The notes beneath the pieces were generated by a model that saw only the letters and a list, made by a program, of their open reading frames with translations, was not told where the DNA came from and did not search any database. DNA of 64,000 nucleotides from Mytilus trossulus (lineage: Eukaryota > Mollusca > Bivalvia > Mytilida > Mytilidae): contig NC_086374.1 in the NCBI RefSeq assembly GCF_036588685.1, positions 29,814,886-29,878,885 of the forward strand. The letters run 5' to 3'. Position numbers and translations under genes: made by a program. Positions 11,651 through 21,806 of the stretch are shown in pieces (positions within the stretch are counted from its first letter, which is position 1; every line of letters begins with the position of its first letter).

Positions 11651-13040
11651 TCTTCTTAACATAAATTTGAAGAAATAATTTGTTGGTTTACGATAGTCAT
11701 AACTATGTGTGCTAACGTGATCATATGAAATATTTTTTTCACCCTCATCAGCTTTTATAAAACATGTCCTCCTAACCCATATGATTATTTTTGTGCCGCC
11801 TATACATATTGACGGTCGTTATAATAATAGTGATACCTTTTTATTTTTGGCTAAAAAGAAATATGCAAGTACAAAGTTTAAAAAAAAATATAATTATAAA
11901 TGATGGGTTCAGGCAAACAAGCTGAAATTGATAGTTAATCCAATCGAAATATTCCAGCGGTATTAACTAAAAGGAATAACTATTGAAGCGAGTTTCGTGT
12001 AAATCAAGCATATATTGACATATGCCATACAGCCTTTTACAGGTACATTTAAAATATACCATTAGCTTTGCACCAGTGACCATGGTTGGTGGAGGATTGT
12101 GCGTTTTCAACCATGTTTAGTCCCGCCATGTTCTAAATGTTTCGGTCCCAATCTACTGAGGAACTTCTCATTTTCAGAATTTTATATGGACAGGCGAGAC
12201 ATATTTCTGTGTCATCAGTTTATTATTTTTCCGGGTAAGGTATTATTGACGTTCTATACTAGTAATTGTAATATACACACACTGGATTATTAATTGTCAT
12301 TTTATAATTGTTTTATTCAAATTTCCTATAAATGTGGACTTAAAACCTATACGATTTAGCATTACTCTATCAAATATATAAATATTAACATTAAAAAAAA
12401 TGCTTACCATCAAAAACAATTTAGTCAGAGTTTTGCCGACTCGTCTGCATGTTCTTTATGTTTAAAGGAGTTGTCCATTAGATTGACAAAAATATCCACC
12501 CACTGGGATACAGAAATATTGTAAAACTGTTTACTTGTGAAGTAGAAAAAAAAAACGAAAAACTTCTGGTTTTCAACCCTACATACTGCTGAGAAGGCCT
12601 TCCTAGCCTCTTCAGTAAGGACAAGGTTGCAAGAAATATGAGAAAAGATGCTATTTGTAGTCCAACATATGTTGGTTCCGTATTACCATTTAGATACGGT
12701 GTGTCAAGAAGCACGAGAAGATTGTCTTTCCTGACGGGACGGTGCTCTCCCTGACTTCTTCTTGGGTCGGCGACCCAACATTGTCAATGCCACAGGAAGC
12801 AGGAGTACAGAAGTCGACAGAAAAAGGTAGAAGTAAGTGTTAAGGAGGTGAAAACCCTCCATTCTACAATGCATGGTCCATTGGGGGAAAAGTGTGTAGA
12901 CACTTCAGATTTCTTTTGTCGCCGTCTCCTACTAAAGAACATACTTAACCAAATATTTGTATTCCTATAGAAACAATCGTTGGTTTGACAATGTCAGATG
13001 AAGTAGATTCCGGGTCATATACGTCGTCCAAAACAGATAC
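11651..13040. other. Intergenic stretch; possible decayed coding remnant at 12540-12860
   Basis: Mostly featureless AT-rich DNA. From about 12540 a plus-strand frame reads YVGSVLPFRYGVSRSTRR and similar, but it is broken by several stops and matches nothing I know. It may be a fossil of a mobile element. Confidence 0.3.
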
Positions 13041-13054
13041 AGCAGCATAGTGAA

Positions 13055-13133
13055 TAGTCCAAATAATTATGACGTCTAGCAAGGCGTCCCAGAAGAAAAA
13101 TAGCCTTGCCAGACGTCATAATTATTTGGACTA
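13055..13133. repeat. Foldback hairpin, about 31-bp arms
   Basis: TAGTCCAAATAATTATGACG on the left is complemented at the right end by CGTCATAATTATTTGGACTA, and the stem continues with CAAGGC and GCCTTG around a short loop. A degraded relative (GACGTCTGGCAAGGCTATTT, CTGACGTCATAATG) occurs near 60100-60170. Confidence 0.85.
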
Positions 13134-13639
13134 CAGAGTCAAATGAATCCAGTTCACCTAATTGCTATTTATTCCATTCCGGATAAGTTCTAAAATTACA
13201 CAACTGTTTCATCCAGTTGAAGCTATCTGGGACCCTGTTTAAACAATTCACCATGCACGATACTTTTTAATGAGACCTGTTTAAACTATCGTAAATACTT
13301 CAAACAAAATATTTTTTAACTTCAATTTAAATTTCGAAAAAAGTGGATCATACTCTATTAAAGTTTCTTGATAATCGCTTTCGAAAGTTTTTCTTCCCTC
13401 ACCCCTCTACTGGAGACCCTCTTTTTTCGGTCGCATGACCCAAACATGAAGTTGTGTAAATGATTGTTTATCCGGATTGGACTAAATAGCGATAAGGTGT
13501 ATATAGAAACCGTTAGGGTAGTTATAGAAAACTCAGACATTTGAATTTTGAATTGTTAATTATATGTGTTGCATATCAGGGTATGAAATAGTGTGCAGGT
13601 GTATATGATAAGAGTGTGAGTTCAGTGACAGTTAGCTGT

Positions 13640-13850
13640 GGAACCGTAGCTCTTAGGTCCTTCTGTTATTTTTTGACTATTTGCTCTGGAACCGTAGCTC
13701 TTTAGTCCTTATGTTATTTAAACAACAAAAGGACCTAAGGGAACCGTAGCTCTTAGGTTCTTATGTTATTTTTTGACTATTTGGTCCGCAAATAGTCAAA
13801 AAATAACATAAGGACCTAAGAGCTACGGTTCCGCAGCTAAGCGACAGTAA
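13640..13850. repeat. Direct copies plus one inverted copy of a 50-bp unit
   Basis: Three direct copies of a unit starting GGAACCGTAGCTCTTAGGT are followed by one inverted copy. The last two copies form a long perfect hairpin with arms of about 48 bp meeting at GTCCGC. It is bounded by AGCTGTGGAACC and GGTTCCGCAGCT. The CGTAGCTCTTA core recurs in the tandem array at 57895. Confidence 0.8.
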
Positions 13851-13879
13851 ATTAGAAGTACTATGAGGCTTCATTTTTT

Positions 13880-14095
13880 TTTTACATAAATAAGGCCGTT
13901 AGTTTTCACATTTGAATTGTTTTACATTGACTTATCGGAGCCTTTAATAGCTGACTATGCGGTATGGGTTTGCTCATTGCTCATTGTTGAAGGCCGTACG
14001 GTGACCCATAGTTGTTAATGTCTGTGTCATTTTGGTCTTTTGTGGATAGTTGTCTCATTGACAATCATGCCATATCTTTTTTTTTTTTTATATAT
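13880..14095 (+). repeat. Dispersed repeat family R1, copy
   Basis: AGGCCGTTAGTTTTCACATT, then GACTATGCGGTATGGGTTTG, TTGAAGGCCGTACGGTGACC and GATAGTTGTCTCATTGACAA, then a T-rich run. It is the better-preserved relative of the copy at 11500. Confidence 0.7.
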
Positions 14096-14424
14096 TAGTC
14101 TGTTCAAAGAGGGATTCAGTGTAACGAATTTTAAGTTTCACTGTTCCCTTCTATGTTATCAAGTTTGTATGGTACAGAGTTTATGATATTATGTTTCATG
14201 TTGATTATGTTACGTATTGTTATTATTCCAAATGTGAATTTTAATTAGCAAATGACGTCATACAAATTTTTAGATGAAGAAAAGTTGATTCTATACTCAA
14301 TCCATCAACACCGTCTCAAGTAAATAAATTAAGGTCCTACAACAAAAGTTTATTAGAACTGAGGACAGGGGACACTGGAATATTTACTGTAAATGAATGA
14401 TTGTTTACATACATATATATATAT

Positions 14425-15310
14425 ATATATATACAACTCGTCTAAACATCAACCCAACAATGTTAGATCTGTAAATTTGCTTTCGCAAGTTTTTGGTTCT
14501 TCCCTCGCCGGGATTCGAACCCATGCTACTGTGATATCGTGACACCAAATCGCCTGCACTGCAGCCGTTCCGCTAGACCACACGACCACCTGGGCTCTCA
14601 AAAAAAGAGTTTGCGGTGGGCATGTGTTACCTTTCCACGTCAGTTTTTAATCTAGCGGCGTACTACAGTACATGATATATAAGGCATGAAGATGTTATTG
14701 TTACAGATCAGCTAAATTATCTATAGTAAAGGATCCTACAAATTAATGTAAGATACAGTCACAGAAAATAATTGTATTCATAAGTACGTCTGAGTCAGTG
14801 ACAACCCTACAACAGATGTATCCATCGGATCGCCATCAATGATGGTGATACATGGCTGTGTACATAATGTATATACAACTCGTCTAAACATCAACCCAAC
14901 AATGTTAGATCTGTAAATTTGCTTTCGCAAATTTTTGGTTCTTCCCTCGCCGGGATTCGAACCCATGCGACTGTGATATCGTGACACCAAATCGCCTGCA
15001 CTGCAGCCGTCCCGCTAGACCACACGACCACCTGGGCTCTCAAAAAAAGAAATTTCGCTGGCCATGTGTTACCTTTCCACGTCAGTTTTAATCTAGCGGC
15101 GTACTCAATACATGATATATAAGGCATGAAGATGTTATTGTTACAGATCAGCTAAATTATCCATAGTAAAGGATCCTACAAATTAATGTAAGAAACAGTC
15201 ACAGAAAATAAAGTACGTCTGAGTCAGTGACAACCCTACAACAGATGTATCAATCGGATCGCCATCAATGATGGTGATACATGGCTGTGTGTATATATAT
15301 ATATATATGT
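14425..15310 (-). mobile_element. Two tandem tRNA-derived SINE units (442-bp period)
   Basis: Two near-identical units sit head to tail. CAACTCGTCTAAACATCAAC starts at 14434 and again at 14876, and TA dinucleotide runs bound the pair (14412-14433 and 15293-15308). Each unit carries, on the minus strand, a tRNA-like pol III promoter: an A-box-like TGGTCTAGCGGAACGG (14582-14567) and a perfect B-box GGTTCGAATCC (14521-14511), 45-50 bp apart as in tRNAs with a long variable arm. The second unit repeats both at about 15017 and 14953. A unique tail of about 300 bp follows. I infer SINE copies, not functional tRNA genes. Confidence 0.78.
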
Positions 15311-15780
15311 GAAATATAGTTATATTGTTTATTATTTTGTATGTCACAAACTTAATGTTTGAAGTTTATATGGCAATAAATATTTAAATTTGAATTTGAA
15401 TTAATGTTGTTCAGGTTTCTGAATATTTAAATTATTAAGAATCAAAGCTAATATATCATATATATAGTTAGAATTTGCATTTATTATTGTATTTTAAATG
15501 CTTATATTTTATGTAAAAGGGATAACCTGGACAATTATTTGTGATGTTCACAACGTTGATTGACGTTAATCAGCTGATTTCTCAGTGACAACTGACACTT
15601 GTTATAGTCAAATAACCTTATTTGGATATATGAATATAACTCTCCATCCAAATAACATACGTTTTTGGCATAAAATATGATAATACTAAATCATTTTCTA
15701 AAACGCATGTGATTAACATTGGTCATTTAAGTTAAATTGTTGTATCAATTTAGAATAACGTCATTCTTACATTGCATTAT

Positions 15781-16243
15781 ATGGGGACGAAGTCCCCAAT
15801 TACGGTAAAAAAATCAATGAAAAAAAAAAAAAAAAAAAAATCTGGGAAACTTTCCCGAATTTTTCATTGTACTAATGAACTCAAAATCGTTAACGTTTTT
15901 TTTCAGATCTAGTTCCTGTTCCGGTTTTCCCGCATTTGCGCAGAAATCTGTCTTGTTTGCATGAGACTTTGATTTTTTTTTATATTTATCAGTCTAGTAA
16001 AACATAAGATTGAATCTCAATACAAATTCAATTTTAATAATTGTTTGATATGAAAAAAACCCGTTACGTTACCTGATGAAAGCGTTTCTTTTGTTTACAT
16101 CGAATATGACGTCATAACTTAAAGAACGTCACAGCTAATTCCCTAACAACAGAACCAAAATCGGGAACGTTACGCACGGTATTTCGTTTTCTTTTATCAA
16201 CATTTTGAATGAAAAAAATAATACATACAGACTTCGTCCCCAT
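15781..16243. mobile_element. MITE-like element with short TIRs
   Basis: The ends are TGGGGACGAAGT and ACTTCGTCCCCA, inverted. The left end also contains the local palindrome GGGGACGAAGTCCCC. The element is about 460 bp, contains an A-run near 15820 and no ORF. A TSD is not clear. Confidence 0.65.
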
Positions 16244-16512
16244 TCACAGGTTACGCCTGCCTCATATTATTATAAGGCTTGAGGAGTTGTTTTACTTACA
16301 TTTTGAATAGTTCTTCCTATTTTAAAATATCTACTGGATGGTTGTAAAACGATGTTTGAATTTGGCATTTTCATTTTGTCCATTGCTCCAAGACAGAGAT
16401 CTTATAGTTTAATCGTGGCATAACTGTTACAATATTAATGTTCGCAAAAAGTACCAACATAACGTTGACCATTGATAACTTGCCGTAAACCGTCTAAATG
16501 TCGTTATCAATC

Positions 16513-16556
16513 ATTATGACGTCATAATCAGGTGCGTTGCTACTTAATATAAATAG
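16513..16556 (+). promoter_or_regulatory. Candidate promoter: CRE palindrome and TATA box
   Basis: A full CRE, TGACGTCA (16517-16524), sits inside the longer palindrome ATTATGACGTCATAAT. A strong TATA box, TATAAATAG (16548-16556), follows 23 bp later. The expected start site is near 16580. No coding exon can be assigned downstream on the plus strand; the first ATG (16606) opens only 11 codons. It may drive an untranslated first exon or a non-coding RNA. Confidence 0.4.
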
Positions 16557-17099
16557 AGGACGCATTATTGTGGGGTGGGTTTTTTTCGACCGTGCGAGCC
16601 AGTCAATGTCGTTAAACACTTCCATCTGTTTGTTTCTTTAGTTGTGATTAGACTCCCGAGGTACACAGTACACTAGAAGACTTTCTTTCATTCATTATAT
16701 ACTGAATATAAAAGACAAACGTTCTTTTTTTCAAGGTATTATTTATTAGTAGTGACTCAGTCAATATTTCGAAAACAGTCACGCATTATTCTTTCGAAAT
16801 AAATAATTGTTTACAGAAATAAACGACTCAGTAGATTTATAAGTTACATTAAATCCATGTTTATGGGACGCACTTCTCAGGGTCAAAACAATGAGTGTGG
16901 ACATGCATTTATGCTACTTCGTAATAAACGATTCAGTCGGGCGCTATGCAAAAAAAAAAATGAGCATGAACCAATCCAGTAAATAAATTAATATCAAATA
17001 ACAGTTATCCGTATTGTACGTACTAACCGGAATACTTAACCAGAGTTATTCCTGCTTGAAAATGTTTAAAGTATTGTATTTTGAATATTTGTTACATAA

Positions 17100-18480
17100 A
17101 CTAAGGGGACGACCATTTGAGATTCGGGGAGGGGTGGGGTGGCAGGAGGATTTTGAAAATAAGAAACTCCGCCTTGATAATCACAAAAATAAATGGTTTG
17201 TTCTTTGGTAGTTTGAAAATGAATTACCTGACTTGCAATGTATTGAAAATAAATAACTCAGCAGGTCTCTTCAGCGTTTCCAAATTCCTTCAAAAATAAA
17301 TTTTGACTCGCTCCGCTCGGCGTTAAAAGTTTGACAATACTTTTGAAAGAGGCTAGGTAAAACCAAACACTAATACTATAGATAGATATAGGAAGATGTG
17401 GTGTGAGTGCCAATGAGACAACTCTCCATCCAAATAACAATTTAAAGTTTAAACCATTATAGGTTAAAGTACGGCCTTCAACACGGAGCCTTGGCTCACA
17501 CCGAACAACAAGCTATAAAGGGCCCCAAAATTACTAGTGTAAAACCATTCAAACGGGAAAACCAACGGTCTAATCTATATAAACAAAACGAGAAACGAGA
17601 AACACGTATATATTACATAAACAAACGACAACTACTGTACATCAGATTCCTGACTTAGGACAGGTGCAAACATTTGCAGCGGGATTAAACGTTTTAATGG
17701 GCCCAAACCTTCTCCCTTTTTCTGAAACAATAGCATAACATCACAACATATAAAAACATACGATAAAATATCAATTAGCAGACTTAACTCAATCAAAAAA
17801 CGTATGATTACACAAAGAACGAATAAATTTGATCTGCGATATCTGAATACAAATGCACAGTTAATTAAATATTAGAGACAAACAGTCATGACCAAAAGGC
17901 TATCAAACAAATTCAAACACACTGAGAAATATTTAACCAATCAATGTTGACTTTAGAAAAAAAACGTTTTTTTATAATCTTGAAGACAATACATGTGTAT
18001 TGGATGGGAATATAAATGATTCATTTCTTGAAGAAAAGTATAAAATACTTAATCTAATTATACCAATTGTCTTTTATAATATACTATGTATTTGTGTTTC
18101 GTTTGTCCTGTCTCGCTATTATCTTAGTATGTTTGTATATATTGTCCTCTTGTACACAAGTACAAATGTATGTGTCTGAGGTTATGAATAAATTCTTGAA
18201 TCTTAAAATTTCTGCAGGGGATAATGATTAATTTTGATTAAATGGTACACAATAACTTGACTATACATGTATTATTCATTATTAACAAATATTTTAAAAA
18301 TTGTATGTTTTCGAATATCATAAATATAGTTGTGAAAATGAATAATCAGTCCCTTGCTTTAATGAAAATGAAAAATCTTGCTTCAATAATGCAGAAAATG
18401 AATAATCTGTCCTGTCATTTTACAAAAATAAATAACCGATCAAATGTGGTTCGATTGTCAGTCAAAAATAGTTGAGAAAC
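17100..18480 (+). repeat. GAAAATAAATAA-type repeat split by an R1 copy
   Basis: The left part (17100-17345) starts GGGGACGACCATTTGAG and contains repeated GAAAATAAATAA-like motifs. The right part (18310-18480) continues with GAAAATGAATAATC motifs about every 45 bp. Between them lies R1 in minus orientation (17385-17830) plus unassigned AT-rich DNA. The small ORFs reflect the short-period repeat, not genes. Confidence 0.55.
17385..17830 (-). repeat. Dispersed repeat family R1, copy
   Basis: It matches 4800-5210 in reverse complement over nearly its whole length, including GAGTGCCAATGAGACAACTC and GAGCCTTGGCTCACACCG. It is nearly identical at its start to 59135-59325. Confidence 0.8.
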
Positions 18481-18784
18481 AATGAATACAAGACAAAATA
18501 TTTATCTAAATGTCTTACCTTAAGCAAATAATTTCTAATTTGTAATTGTGCACATTTAATTTTAGTTTCATTTTTAATACACAATACGCAGTCTCTGTTA
18601 TAAAAAAAAAATTTTGTGTTAACTTCATCTTTTTTTGAATTATGCAAGTCTGTTTGGTTCTTAGCATTTAAAATGAATATAAAACATTGACAAGTTTTGA
18701 TTGATTTTTGTGGAATTTGAACAATTCATGTAATGTACTCTGTGAATGCAAGTGACATTCAAATGAAATATCTATCTGCCCAAT

Positions 18785-18925
18785 TTTGGTGAGGTTCATG
18801 TTGCTAGGTCTTAAGTTTTCAAATTTGTGTTTTGTGTACTGTTTGTTTGTGTGTTTGTCTTTTTTAGTCTTGTCCTTGACCATTTATTTTCGTCCTATGA
18901 GTTTTAATGTCCCTTTACCCATTCT
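18785..18925 (+). mobile_element. Degraded retroelement 3' tail
   Basis: GGTGAGGTTCATGTTGCTAG, TTTGTGTACTGTTTGTTTG, GTGTTTGTCTTTTTTAGTC and CCTATGAGTTTTAATGTCCC follow the same order as the tail at 8825-8948. It lies just downstream of the Cys-loop receptor locus. Confidence 0.55.
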
Positions 18926-19061
18926 TTTATTCTTCAATCATTATAATGGCACATATACAGTTCTGAAAATTTGAGTTATAATGCAGATTGCAACGAAACG
19001 TGTGGTTTTTTTTTAATTTTATTTCCAAAGACGTTATTACTTACATTTGTCTCTCTACAAA

Positions 19062-19655
19062 TCAAAAAAAAAAACAACACATTAAATCAAAACGTGTGTA
19101 AAGTATCCAATTCCAACTGCAAACAGAATTATATAGGATCCATAGAAAAAACAGAAAATCCAACAGATCAATGACATCTTTCTTTGTAACTGATAATTCC
19201 TTTTTAGGATCAAATGGTTCTATTAAGGTTAACTTTCTTCTTACTCTCCATCTGGCTAGTTTAATGAAGGGAGACCAAATAGCGTCCATACTCTCTGTAT
19301 AATGGTATTTTATAGTAATAGTTGTACCATAAACAATAACACCACTGATGGCTATAATTGCAACCATTATAATAAGTAAAGTACACATTGGATTAGATGT
19401 TGCCGGTACGGATGCTGAAGCGAGTGTGAGAAAAACTGCATATGACAGAAGCAGTGTTACGGATAGGCCTATACGGTCACCCGTTTCAACTGGAAGAATA
19501 AACACTAGTGGGTTCAAAAAACCTAGCAGCAACGTTGGAAAGACTACCATTATTGCAAAATACAATGAAGAACGTTTGATTTTCAATGTGACAATTCTAA
19601 TATGACGTGCTTCTTTCGCTTTGTAAACAACACTGTGATAAAATTCTCGATATAT
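19062..19655 (-). CDS. Cys-loop receptor (nAChR-like): transmembrane exon TM1-TM4
   Basis: An open frame from an AG acceptor (exon start 19655) to TGA at 19062-19064. It encodes the pre-TM1 strand (ARHIRIVTLKIKRSS), TM1 (LYFAIMVVFPTLLLGFLNPL), TM2 (ETGDRIGLSVTLLLSYAVFL), TM3 (CTLLIIMVAIIAISGVIVYG), then an M3-M4 loop and TM4 (IDLLDFLFFLWILYNSV). The motif KIKRSSLYF before TM1 is the family's conserved K-[RK]-x-L-[FY]-Y region. The intracellular loop is unusually short, roughly 40 residues, so it would lack most trafficking and modulatory sites. A possible AATAAA (minus, plus positions 19018-19023) lies about 40 nt after the stop. The phase-0 acceptor needs an upstream donor that I cannot find intact in the ligand-binding exon. 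Confidence 0.8.
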   Translation of the reverse strand: MYREFYHSVVYKAKEARHIRIVTLKIKRSSLYFAIMVVFPTLLLGFLNPLVFILPVETGDRIGLSVTLLLSYAVFLTLASASVPATSNPMCTLLIIMVAIIAISGVIVYGTTITIKYHYTESMDAIWSPFIKLARWRVRRKLTLIEPFDPKKELSVTKKDVIDLLDFLFFLWILYNSVCSWNWILYTRFDLMCCFFF

Positions 19656-20361
19656 CTATACTTAGCGCAGACTCCGAGATGTACATAATAATGGCTGTTA
19701 CAATATACTTCCCACGTAAAGCCACATGTATTGAAACCTGTTTGCAAACCCTTTGCCGATTTTATTGTTTTAAAAATTGCAATTAAAAAAGACAAAATCA
19801 CTTTTATTCTTATTCGGATGCATAATAAAAAGAAGTAATGCAAAACAGCTCGGAGAAACCAACAAAATAAAAATAATTAAAATTCCGCGAAAGTTTATTC
19901 ATGTATTTGGCGCTATCAAAGTCATTTCAAAACATGACGTCATACAAATGAAAACGCTAGAGTTGAAAGTTTTCTGTTACGTGAACCATGTAAATTTCGT
20001 TTCCTATTGTATTAAAATTGATTCTCAAGGTAGGTTTTGTTTGATTATCTATTCTATTGCATTATTCGCATATTTACTGATTTCAGCAAGTCAACATGGC
20101 GGCTCCTTAGTTACGAAATGTCAACTTTGGATTTTACGGTAGCTTACGAGAAAAACATGTAAATCAAAATGGCAATTGTTGGTTTTGAGAATGAAACAGA
20201 TTTTTTTTCGGCGGTTGTTCACGAAATAATCCATGCAAGCTACGGATTTTTTAGAATGTTCGAGCTTTATCTAACAGGGAGTAAAAAAGAACAGCCGCAC
20301 ACACAGCATACCCACCCTCGCTTCAGTTTTTTTTAATGATCGTATTTGTCCTATTAGAATC
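19656..20361. other. Intron-like stretch between receptor exons
   Basis: AT-rich; contains TGACGTCA near 19936. Small ORFs on both strands (19583-19843 and 19777-20142) show no recognisable domain. Confidence 0.45.
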
Positions 20362-20523
20362 GAAATAATTCATGGAAGCCATAGATTATTGGAAATTTAC
20401 ACATGGCCTGGGCCGTGATATTCGTTAATTTTATCCCTCGCTAACGCTCAGGATAAAATTCGAATATCACGGCCCAGGCCATGTGTAAATTTCCAATAAT
20501 CTATGGCTTCCATGAATTATTTC
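20362..20523. mobile_element. Long foldback hairpin at the end of the ligand-binding exon
   Basis: Arms of about 73 bp, from GAAATAATTCATGGAAGCC to GGCTTCCATGAATTATTTC, match almost perfectly, with one 2-base indel. The inner stem pairs AATTTTATCC with GGATAAAATT around a 14-nt loop. A weaker copy of the arm start (GAAATAATCCATGCAAGC) occurs near 20222. A target duplication is not clear. Confidence 0.9.
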
Positions 20524-21173
20524 TTAAATAATTCCGTATATGCTTTTGAATTATCTATTCGTAGACTGCACTCTTCTAATGTCCAATCTGAGTTCACAGA
20601 GTAGTAATCTAAATTACAAGTATTATTGAAGAAATTCTTGAACATAGCGTACGGCAGATTTGTTCCCCAAGGAACTATGTGAAGAGTACAGGTTTGTCTG
20701 TCAAACGGAAATTTAGATATATCTGTGACACATTTTACATCAGCGACTAGTCCAGGAGCGTAATGTACATTACCAGTGCTATTTACAGCTCCAGAGAATT
20801 TTACTCCATCTCCTATCGGTTCAATTTTGTCAACTCGATTAAGTAGTACTATATTAGGTATCCATATGTTTTCCATATCAATAAGTAACACATTTACATT
20901 ATTATATGTTGACGGATTCCACGCAAGTCTAGTGTCCGTCCAATCGACTGTAAATGAGCACGTGACAGAAATACTTTCTTCAACTTCTCGAAAGTAATTG
21001 ATTGATACAATGAAAACCCCAATACTTATGTTTAGTGTCTCTGTAGATGGGGTAGGTATCACTCCTTTTGAATAATTTGTCATCAAATCTTTGTACAATG
21101 TATTAACATCAGAAATTGTTTGGCCATACACAAGGCAAAACAACATCGAAATGAAATGGAAAAACAGTTTCAT
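20517..21173 (-). CDS. Cys-loop receptor (nAChR-like): signal peptide and ligand-binding domain ORF
   Basis: A 218-codon ORF from ATG at 21173. Residues 1-18 are a signal peptide (MKLFFHFISMLFCLVYGQ). The extracellular domain follows: VTCSFTVDWTDTRLAWNP, IWIPNIVLLNRVD (the WxPDxxLYN position), and the Cys-loop CVTDISKFPFDRQTC with 13 residues between the cysteines. The loop B tryptophan sits in VPWGTNLPYAM. Loop C has a lone Cys (LEECSLR) and lacks the vicinal CysCys of alpha subunits, so a non-alpha subunit is likely, and the loop A tyrosine is replaced by Leu. The last codons and TAA lie inside the foldback at 20362-20523, and no consensus donor precedes them. As written, the ORF encodes a secreted ligand-binding domain only, about the size of molluscan AChBP. 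Either the receptor is disrupted, the protein is truncated, or the join to 19655 is made unusually. Confidence 0.85.
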   Translation of the reverse strand: MKLFFHFISMLFCLVYGQTISDVNTLYKDLMTNYSKGVIPTPSTETLNISIGVFIVSINYFREVEESISVTCSFTVDWTDTRLAWNPSTYNNVNVLLIDMENIWIPNIVLLNRVDKIEPIGDGVKFSGAVNSTGNVHYAPGLVADVKCVTDISKFPFDRQTCTLHIVPWGTNLPYAMFKNFFNNTCNLDYYSVNSDWTLEECSLRIDNSKAYTELFKK

Positions 21174-21806
21174 TTTGAAACAGCCACTAAAGTAATGAAT
21201 ACCGTTATTATCACTTCCTATAAGTATTGAATTGTTACCACTCTTGTAATAACTTATTTTTGAATTAAATTACCTTAATGCTATTTTTACAAATAATAGT
21301 TTTAGAATACTTATATTACTTTCAACTCTTAATTCAAGTACTTATTTAGTTGAGTTATATTGTTTGAGAAAAGGTTTAACTTTAATGAAATCTAATTATA
21401 AAATGGAATTATCTCAATATGAATTTAATTTGATCAACAAGTGTGGACACATATTGGTGTTGCTTGAATGCCAACTGTTATTAACTTGAGCAGAGGTGGA
21501 TTACGGTAGGTGCTAGAATGTGCATTTGTCGTTCGTTATTTTTCATTGAAACAGTAAAACAGATACTTTAGAAAGTAACCAGACACTCAAAATGCATGAT
21601 AATTCTTAGGTGAAACACTCGAAAAATGACCATGACTATTATCCGTCTTTGAAGAAGTGTATACAGACATTCACTTAACAGTTCCCTAATTGCATTTATA
21701 TATCTAATAAAAAAAAATGCGGATATCAATGCCTTCTCTTCTGTTTTATCATTCACATTTTTCGAAAACCTTATATAAAACGATGTTTAATCAGTCTTAA
21801 AATTGT

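Noticed and set aside
12540-12860. Possible coding exon with YVGSVLPFRYGVSRSTRR
   Set aside because: Interrupted by stops in the same frame and with no known match; at most a fossil.
14500-14600. Functional tRNA gene
   Set aside because: A- and B-boxes are present, but the acceptor stem does not pair and the sequence continues into a tail repeated in tandem, which fits a SINE.
19777-20142. Plus-strand ORF of 121 codons within the receptor intron
   Set aside because: No domain, hydrophobic low-complexity end and no splice signals; it overlaps another equally unsupported minus ORF.
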